From assembly GCA_028701555.1 (NCBI GenBank), contig JAQVQN010000036.1, forward strand, positions 1 through 11,095: a stretch of 11,095 bases of DNA, given 5' to 3'. A program made the position numbers and the translations under genes. Below are positions 5,844 to 11,095 of this stretch, in pieces. Origin of the DNA: Kiritimatiellia bacterium (GTDB lineage: Bacteria; Verrucomicrobiota; Kiritimatiellia; RFP12; UBA1067). Each line of letters opens with the position of its first letter. The stretch's first letter is position 1. A model generated the notes under the pieces. The model was not told the origin of the DNA. It did not search any database and worked only from the letters and a program-made list of their open reading frames with translations.

Positions 5844-7418
5844 ATGAAAATGAAGAGAACGGCGATTAAGTGGGCGGGGCGGGTTTCCGCCGTGATGCTG
5901 GCGGCAGCCATGCTGCTGACGGCTGGACGTCTGACAGTCTGGGCGGCTGACACCGAGCAGGTGACGGTCAGTATCGGCAAGATGGAACTGCTCAACATAC
6001 CGTTCCCCGTTTTGGGGTTCCGCATCGCGGATCAGTCCATCGCGCGGGTCGAGACGGTCGGGCCGCAGCAGTTGCGTGTGGTAGGCGTTAAAGTCGGCAC
6101 CACCGACTTGCAGGTAACCGGAGAAGGTAACGTATCGGCATTGTTTACGGTCACTGTGGCGGAAAACATCAATGCGGTCTTGGCTGCGGTCAAGCGTGAT
6201 CTCGATGCCGTGCCCGAGGTGGATGTCTCGATCAATCTTGGACGGGTGGTGCTGAAAGGCGAGGTCAGCAGCATCGACAACTGGAAATATCTGCAAAGGG
6301 TGGTCGAGCTATACAAGGGTTCTATCGCCAACCTGACAACTTTCAGGCCCGCGCCGGAAGTCATGCTGGCGCTGAAGGCGGCTTTCGAAAAAGCCGGGCT
6401 GAAGGTGCAGGAGCAGGAGAGCGGCAAACCTGAGCCGGGAAGCATCGCGCTGAGGTTCAGCGGCAACAACATCTTCGTGAACGGCTCGCTCTACAGCCAG
6501 AAGGACAAAGACCGCATTGTTCAGATTATCGGTGCGCAGGATTGGTTGACGCTGCCGAAGGCGCAGGACGGAGCCGTTGATACCACCGCTACGGAAGACC
6601 CGCGTGTCAAAGCGGTTCTTAATCTGGAAGTTGTTCCGACCATGCTGGAGATGGACGCTTGTTTCGTGGGTGTCACCGATGTCGAGGAGCGCCAGATCGG
6701 CGTGAACTTGGCCAAAGCCGGGTTGATCGCGCTGGACACGACCTCCGCAGGGTTTCAGGGCGATCTGGGCAACCGTTCGTCAGGCATGGCTGGCACGTAC
6801 AGCATCAACAGCGGCCTGCAGGGTGCCCTTAAGTTCTTCGCGGGCAGCGGCCCCGGACGTTTCCAGACGGCCGGGCACATGACCTTCAAGAACGATGCGC
6901 CCGAATGGCGCACGTATCACAGCGGAGGTACGCTGAAAGTGCGGGTGGCCACGCGTGACGCGACTTCGCTGGAGGATGTCAATTACGGGTTGATCATGCG
7001 CATCAAGGGCGGGCTGTTGGACTCCCAGACTGCGGCGGTCGACGTTGACCTTGAGCTGAGCTACCCTGTGCCGGTGGGCAACGACTATGACCTCAAGCGT
7101 AACCGCATAGAGACCACGCTGAACTGCCCGCTCGGGCAGACCATGGTCTTGGGCGGCATGAAAAGCCTGATCGAGCAGTCCAGCAACGAAGGCGTTCCGT
7201 TCCTGCGCAGTGTGCCGGCGATTTCCTGGTTCTTTTCCGAGAAAAACCGCATGAAGGAAGACAGCAAAGTGTTGATCCTTTTGAGCCCGCGCATCGCCGG
7301 TTCTACCGTTCAGACCGCGCCTGTCAGCGATCAGACCATGCCCACGCTGCAAGAGTCCAATCGTCCGGTGGAAGAGCGCGAGCGTGAGAAAAATAAGCGC
7401 CGCTTCTTCTTCTTCTAA
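5844..7418 (+). CDS. cpaC: CpaC/RcpA, outer-membrane secretin of the Tad system
   Basis: The 524-residue product has a signal peptide (basic MKMKRTAIK, hydrophobic to about 29, cleavage near VWAA at 35). Residues 38-106 are the CpaC N-terminal domain (VTVSIGKMELLNIPFPVLGF; IARVETVGPQQLRVVGVKVG). Residues about 107-168 resemble a BON domain (VDVSINLGRVVLKGEVSSID), and a second similar segment lies around 200-235. The secretin core spans about 258-484 and ends in the family signature: GGMKS (437-441), VPFLRSVPAISWFFSEKN (451-468) and KVLILLSPRI (475-484). In Tad systems this protein forms the ring through which the pilus crosses the outer membrane. A charged tail (EEREREKNKRR) is followed by four Phe at the C-terminus, which is odd. 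GGAGGT precedes the start. It lies between cpaB and cpaF; the usual cpaE is missing between cpaC and cpaF. Confidence 0.95.
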   Translation: MKMKRTAIKWAGRVSAVMLAAAMLLTAGRLTVWAADTEQVTVSIGKMELLNIPFPVLGFRIADQSIARVETVGPQQLRVVGVKVGTTDLQVTGEGNVSALFTVTVAENINAVLAAVKRDLDAVPEVDVSINLGRVVLKGEVSSIDNWKYLQRVVELYKGSIANLTTFRPAPEVMLALKAAFEKAGLKVQEQESGKPEPGSIALRFSGNNIFVNGSLYSQKDKDRIVQIIGAQDWLTLPKAQDGAVDTTATEDPRVKAVLNLEVVPTMLEMDACFVGVTDVEERQIGVNLAKAGLIALDTTSAGFQGDLGNRSSGMAGTYSINSGLQGALKFFAGSGPGRFQTAGHMTFKNDAPEWRTYHSGGTLKVRVATRDATSLEDVNYGLIMRIKGGLLDSQTAAVDVDLELSYPVPVGNDYDLKRNRIETTLNCPLGQTMVLGGMKSLIEQSSNEGVPFLRSVPAISWFFSEKNRMKEDSKVLILLSPRIAGSTVQTAPVSDQTMPTLQESNRPVEEREREKNKRRFFFF

Positions 7419-7458
7419 AGACCATTGCGTGGAGGGCGGGCGAAAACAGGTGATAATT

Positions 7459-7502
7459 TGAACGTCGAACATCGAATATTCAACGACCAACGTTAAAGTT
7501 AT
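7459..7502 (+). repeat. Heptamer array, copy 3 (six units)
   Basis: Six 7-base units run from 7459 to 7500: TGAACGT, CGAACAT, CGAATAT, TCAACGA, CCAACGT, TAAAGTT, then AT. One C separates it from the 54-base unit. The number of units and the ending match copy 2 exactly, although individual units differ. Confidence 0.75.
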
Positions 7503-7503
7503 C

Positions 7504-7557
7504 GGTAGGGACGGTTCCCCGAACCGTCCGCTACGGTTTCGGGGAAACCGCCCTGCC
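7504..7557 (+). repeat. 54-base double-hairpin intergenic element, copy 3
   Basis: The unit starts GGTAGGG and ends CCCTGCC, again exactly 54 bases. Hairpin 1 is identical to copy 1 (arms 7509-7517 and 7521-7529). Hairpin 2 has 7-base arms CGGTTTC (7534-7540) and GAAACCG (7544-7550) around GGG. Relative to copy 1, three stem pairs have both partners changed while pairing is kept. It ends 37 bases before the cpaF start and is not followed by a T-run. Confidence 0.85.
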
Positions 7558-7568
7558 GGGTGTAGATC

Positions 7569-7585
7569 GGCCAAGTTATAGTTAA
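7569..7585 (+). repeat. 17-base downstream motif, copy 3
   Basis: GGCCAAGTTATAGTTAA matches 4893-4909 with two mismatches. Its last two bases overlap the AAGGTGG ribosome binding site of cpaF (7584-7590), so the repeat reaches into the translation start region of that gene. Confidence 0.6.
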
Positions 7586-7594
7586 GGTGGCTCA

Positions 7595-9271
7595 ATGGCG
7601 AAGTTGTTGATAAAGAGCGTTGACGGGCGCGGCGAGGAGCGGTCGGTCGTGCTGGACGCCGCGTCCGAAACGCTGATCGGCAGAGCCGCGGAAAACCATG
7701 TTGTTCTGAGCGGCAACACTGTTTCCAGGCAGCACTTGGCCTTGGTGTGCCGTGACGGCGTGTATTGGGCCAGCGACAAAGGCAGCACCTACGGTACGCT
7801 GCTTAACGGCGCGCGACTCAACGGCACGGCGGCGCTGAAAGGCGGCGACCGCCTGCAGGTCGGCGAGTATCAGATGACGCTGGCAGAGGAAGTGGCGACG
7901 CAAAAAGCCGGTAAAGTCCCCCCTGCGGTGCCTGCGGAATCCGACGGCGCCATAGCGCAAGACCCGGTGCTGGCTGCTCTGGCCGCGCTCTATACCGACG
8001 ACATGATGGCCATGAAGAAGCGCATTCACGAGCAGGTGCTTTTCAAGCTGAACTTGCCGGAAATCGCCACTAAGCAGATCGAGGATGAGGAGATGCGCTC
8101 CAAGCTGGAAATGGCGCTGGACCAGGTTTTGCGCGAGGTGCGGCACGAGCTGCCGCGCGAGCTGGCGGGCGAGATGTTCCGGCAGGCTTTGCTGGATGAG
8201 CTGATCGGCTACGGCCCGATCACGCCGATGCTGCGCGACGAAACGGTGGACGAGGTAATGGTCAACGGGCCGTCCCGCATCTTTGTGGAGCGCAAGGGGC
8301 GCTTGTACGAGAGCGGCGCACGGTTCTTTGACGATCGTCACCTGATTACCATCATACAGCGCATTGTCGAGCCTTTGGGCAGGCATGTGGACGAGGCCAG
8401 TCCGATGGTCGACGCGCGGCTGCCTGACGGCTCGCGTGTCAATGCCATCATCCCGCCCTTGGCGCTGGACGGCTCTTCGGTGACGGTGCGTAAATTCGCC
8501 AAGAAGAAACTGACCACGGATGATCTGATTGCCTTCGGCAGCATGACGCCTGACATAGCGCTGTTTCTGGAGGAGGCCGTGCGAGCGCGCCAGAACATCG
8601 TGGTGTCGGGCGGCACCGGCTCAGGCAAGACCACGCTGCTAAACGTGCTTTCGCAGTTCATACCGCGCGGCGAACGTTTGGTGACGATTGAGGACTCGGC
8701 GGAGCTGAAGCTCAGTCACCGCAACATCGTGCGCCTGGAGGCGCGTCCCGCCAACATAGAGGGACGCGGCAGGGTGGCCATCCGCGACTTGGTGATCAAT
8801 GCTCTGCGCATGCGGCCTGACCGCATTGTTGTCGGCGAGTGCCGCGGGCCGGAGGCCTTGGATATGCTGCAGGCCATGAACACCGGCCACGATGGGTCTT
8901 TGACAACCGCGCACGCCAACACGCCGCGCGACTGCATTTCGCGTCTTGAGAACATGGTGATGATGGCCGGCTTTGACCTTCCCTCCTCGGCTATTCGCGA
9001 GCAGATAGCCTCGGCAGTGAACCTGATCGTGCAGCAAAACCGACTGCCCGACGGCAGCCGTAGAATCGTGCAGATTTCCGAGGTGACCGGACGCGAGGGG
9101 GCCACCATTCTCTTGCAGGACATTTTCGTTTTCGAGCAGCAGGGGTTCAGTCCCGAAGGCAAGGTTTTGGGGCAGATCGTGGCTACCGGCAACATCCCGC
9201 AGTTTGTCGAGCATCTCAAAGCCAAGGGTGACCTGCGACTGAAGATGGATGTGTTTGTGCCCAAGGCCTGA
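7595..9271 (+). CDS. cpaF: CpaF/TadA secretion ATPase with N-terminal FHA domain
   Basis: The 558-residue product is an FHA-CpaF fusion. Residues 1-96 are a forkhead-associated domain with the phosphothreonine-binding residues in place: Gly29-Arg30, Ser44-Arg45-Gln-His47, Asn71-Gly72 and Gly84-Asp85. A linker leads to the CpaF helical region and the ATPase domain. ATPase motifs are intact: Walker A GGTGSGKTT (339-347), acidic TIEDSAEL after it, Walker B-like RIVVGE (410-415) and the His box TGHDGSLTTAHAN (430-442). The stretch LPDGSRVNAIIPPLALDG and the ending SRLENMVMMAGFDLP are classic CpaF. This is the cytoplasmic hexameric ATPase that powers pilus assembly with TadB and TadC. CpaF proteins are usually about 450-500 residues, and the extra length equals the FHA domain. 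AAGGTGG lies 4 bases before ATG 7595. The FHA domain implies control or docking through a phosphothreonine protein, so a Ser/Thr kinase partner elsewhere is likely (inference). Confidence 0.97.
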   Translation: MAKLLIKSVDGRGEERSVVLDAASETLIGRAAENHVVLSGNTVSRQHLALVCRDGVYWASDKGSTYGTLLNGARLNGTAALKGGDRLQVGEYQMTLAEEVATQKAGKVPPAVPAESDGAIAQDPVLAALAALYTDDMMAMKKRIHEQVLFKLNLPEIATKQIEDEEMRSKLEMALDQVLREVRHELPRELAGEMFRQALLDELIGYGPITPMLRDETVDEVMVNGPSRIFVERKGRLYESGARFFDDRHLITIIQRIVEPLGRHVDEASPMVDARLPDGSRVNAIIPPLALDGSSVTVRKFAKKKLTTDDLIAFGSMTPDIALFLEEAVRARQNIVVSGGTGSGKTTLLNVLSQFIPRGERLVTIEDSAELKLSHRNIVRLEARPANIEGRGRVAIRDLVINALRMRPDRIVVGECRGPEALDMLQAMNTGHDGSLTTAHANTPRDCISRLENMVMMAGFDLPSSAIREQIASAVNLIVQQNRLPDGSRRIVQISEVTGREGATILLQDIFVFEQQGFSPEGKVLGQIVATGNIPQFVEHLKAKGDLRLKMDVFVPKA

Positions 9272-9298
9272 GGCGGGTGCGTGTTTTAGGAGAAGGAT

Positions 9299-10180
9299 AT
9301 GGCGGACTTTTTGGTATTGGCGCTGGTTTTCGCTGCTGTCACGTGGTGCGTGTGGGTAGTGACGCCGTTGCTTGCCCAGATCGGGTTGGAACGGACGGAG
9401 GGTAGATATGTCAAGAGCGATGGTCAGCAGCAGTTGTCTCCGCTGTATCGTTTCACGACACCCGAGCGTCTGGCGCAGGCACGCTGGTCTGGGGCCCTGT
9501 TGGGGCTGGGATTGCTGAGTGCGGTGTTGATCGCGGCGGATGTGATGGATCCCTACATCCTGATCGGCTGCGGGTTGCTTGCGGCGGGCTTCTGTTACCA
9601 GATTCCCAAATGGTGGCTGAACTCGCGCATCCGCAAACGCCAGCAGCTTTTCGAATCGCGCTTGACCGACCTGACCTTGGGCATTGCGAACGGGCTGCGC
9701 GCGGGTGCGGCGCTGCCTCAGAGCTTGGAACTGGTATCGCGCGATATGGGCGGCCCGATGACCGAGGAGCTGGCGCTGGTTTTGCACGAGTACCGGCTGG
9801 GTATGGATCTGCCGGAAAGCCTGAGCCGCTTGTGCGAGCGGATGCCGGGCGAGGATTTGAGCCTGCTGGTCACGGCCATACGGCTGACCATGCAGTCCGG
9901 CGGCAGTCTGGCCGAGGTGTTGGATCGTATCACGGACACCATCCGCCAGCGCGTTGAGTTCCACGACCGCCTGATGACCATGACGGCGCAGGGACGCTTC
10001 GAGGCGATAGCCATGGCCTCGGCGCCTTTACTGGCATTTCTGGTTTTGTTTATGCTTGACCGCGACCTGATGTTGCCGATGGTGCATACCAAGATCGGCT
10101 GGATTGCGATCGGCGCGGTGGTGACGCTCGAGACAGTCGGGTTCCTGATCATCAACAAGATTGTTTCGATCGATGTGTGA
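9299..10180 (+). CDS. tadB: TadB, inner-membrane platform protein
   Basis: The 293-residue product has the TadB layout: a membrane segment near residues 4-22, a pair at about 64-80 and 84-100, a cytoplasmic T2SSF/GspF domain at about 115-235, and two C-terminal membrane segments (about 236-253 and 266-286). The domain shows the family pattern in SRLTDLTLGIANGLRAGAAL (120-139), LGMDLPESLSRLCERMP (167-183) and the RLTMQSGGSLAEVLDRI stretch (195-211). TadB pairs with TadC to form the platform on which CpaF acts. AGGAG at 9288-9292 is 6 bases before ATG 9299. The gap from cpaF is only 27 bases and tadC follows after 29, so cpaF-tadB-tadC should be one transcript. Confidence 0.95.
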   Translation: MADFLVLALVFAAVTWCVWVVTPLLAQIGLERTEGRYVKSDGQQQLSPLYRFTTPERLAQARWSGALLGLGLLSAVLIAADVMDPYILIGCGLLAAGFCYQIPKWWLNSRIRKRQQLFESRLTDLTLGIANGLRAGAALPQSLELVSRDMGGPMTEELALVLHEYRLGMDLPESLSRLCERMPGEDLSLLVTAIRLTMQSGGSLAEVLDRITDTIRQRVEFHDRLMTMTAQGRFEAIAMASAPLLAFLVLFMLDRDLMLPMVHTKIGWIAIGAVVTLETVGFLIINKIVSIDV

Positions 10181-10209
10181 GAAGGCGGTTTGGGGTTGAG
10201 GGGCGAAAA

Positions 10210-11095
10210 ATGGAAGTAGTGATCATACAAATGCTGACGTTTCTGTCGGTGCTTTTTCTGGTGGTCGGCATTAACGCTGTTATGCGCAAGGAAAACACCA
10301 CCTTGTCCGGCCCCAAGCCGATGGTGTTCCGGGTCTTCTACAATGAGATCGGGGTGATTGGCAACATGACCGGTCCGTGGGCGGATAACGCTTTCCCGCT
10401 GCAGGTTAAACGCATACGCAACAACCTGATCGCTGCGGCTCTGCCGCTGGAAGTTGCGGAGATACGCGGGGTGCAAGGGTTTGCTGGCGGACTACTAGGT
10501 CTGGTGGCCTGCCTTATGACATTCATCATGACGCTTAATTGGGCCTATGCCTTATTGGCGGGCATTTTCTTTGCTTTGCTGGGCTGGTATTACCCGGTTT
10601 CGTGGGTCGAGCGTCTGGCTGTCGAGCGCAAGGACAAGATGTCCAAGGGACTGCCGTATGCTATTGATCTTATAACTGTGGCAATGGAGGCGGGCCAGGA
10701 TTTCGGCGCGGCAGTCCGCAATCTTGTGAAAGAGGGTCCGCACGGACCGCTGCGCGATGAGTTTGGCGTGACTTTGCGTCAGACCGAGCTGGGGAAGTCG
10801 CGGGTTGATGCCTTGAAAGCCATGGCCGAACGCATACAATTGGACGAGTTCCGTTCGCTGGTGACCTCGGTGATCCAGAGCAGCGAGATGGGTGCCAGCA
10901 TCGCGGCGACATTGAAGATCCAGGCCGAGGAGATCCGCCGCAGGCGTTATCAACGTGCCGAAAGGCAGGCCGCGCGCGCACCTTCGCTGATGATGATACC
11001 CACAGCTCTGTTCATCCTGCCGGCGGTGTTCATTGTCATTTTTGTTCCTATCATGATCCGGGCTATGGAATCGGGCATGGGTCAGTGTTTCAACA
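10210..11095 (+). CDS. tadC: TadC, inner-membrane platform protein (3' end outside window)
   Basis: The frame from ATG 10210 is open to the end of the window: 295 residues with no stop. GAGG at 10198-10201 gives a plausible ribosome binding site. Membrane segments lie at about residues 5-24, 92-108, 111-130 and 260-283. The T2SSF domain covers about 145-255 with typical TadC features: LPYAIDLITVAMEAGQDF (148-165), HGPLRDEF (178-185), QTELGKSRVDALKAMAER (191-208), SSEMGASIAATL (224-235) and a basic RRRRYQRAERQAAR run (243-256). The last membrane segment is present, so only a short C-terminus is probably missing. It partners TadB in the pilus assembly platform. Confidence 0.95.
   Translation, partial: MEVVIIQMLTFLSVLFLVVGINAVMRKENTTLSGPKPMVFRVFYNEIGVIGNMTGPWADNAFPLQVKRIRNNLIAAALPLEVAEIRGVQGFAGGLLGLVACLMTFIMTLNWAYALLAGIFFALLGWYYPVSWVERLAVERKDKMSKGLPYAIDLITVAMEAGQDFGAAVRNLVKEGPHGPLRDEFGVTLRQTELGKSRVDALKAMAERIQLDEFRSLVTSVIQSSEMGASIAATLKIQAEEIRRRRYQRAERQAARAPSLMMIPTALFILPAVFIVIFVPIMIRAMESGMGQCFN

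Noticed and set aside
7458..7482. Possible sigma-70 promoter (TTGAAC with TATTCA) upstream of cpaF
   Set aside because: Spacing is only about 13 bases and both boxes are part of the heptamer array, so the match is probably accidental.
8639..9964. Long open frame on the minus strand (441 codons) across cpaF and tadB
   Set aside because: It lies wholly opposite two unmistakable genes. Its translation is rich in Gln, His and Arg with no domain, as expected of an antisense shadow in GC-rich DNA.

Overview
The window is a one-strand block of ten genes, all on the plus strand. It carries most of a Tad/Flp (tight adherence) type IVc pilus or type II-like secretion locus. The firm calls are cpaB (4928-5719), the secretin cpaC (5844-7418), a cpaF/tadA ATPase with an N-terminal FHA domain (7595-9271), tadB (9299-10180) and tadC (10210 to the window end, cut off). 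Upstream of these lie the C-terminal part of a possibly TadG-like protein (from the window start to 923), a secreted TPR protein resembling TadD (1077-2429), an unusual secreted repeat protein (2445-3674), a TadE-like minor pseudopilin (3744-4352) and a small exported protein (4345-4749).

The organism is a Gram-negative-type (diderm) bacterium, because it has an outer-membrane secretin. GC content is fairly high, by eye about 60 percent. The divergent Tad set and the repeat-filled intergenic gaps suggest the PVC group (Verrucomicrobiota, Lentisphaerota or Kiritimatiellota). That placement is an impression, not something the sequence proves. There is no sign of recent transfer inside the window, and no tRNA, rRNA, CRISPR array, transposase or phage gene.

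How the genes should work together, from family knowledge: CpaF supplies ATP-driven force at the cytoplasmic face. TadB and TadC form the inner-membrane platform. CpaB and CpaC form the periplasmic and outer-membrane channel. The TPR protein probably helps secretin or pilus assembly, and TadE is a minor pilin. The major pilin (flp), the prepilin peptidase (cpaA/tadV) and cpaE/tadZ are not in the window. In the usual order cpaE would sit between cpaC and cpaF, but here that place holds only a repeat element, and CpaF itself starts with an FHA domain.

The least explained part is the non-coding DNA. No gap exceeds 180 bases. Three of the four gaps over 100 bases (924-1076, 4750-4927, 7419-7594) contain the same composite element in the same orientation: an array of degenerate 7-base repeats ending in AAGTTAT, then a 54-base double-hairpin unit. 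Its stems differ between copies by paired, compensating changes, which shows that the folded structure is maintained. Two copies also share a 17-base downstream motif. The fourth gap (5720-5843) holds a six-unit tandem 8-base repeat. This looks like a structured intergenic repeat family inside a pilus operon and is the best candidate here for something undescribed.
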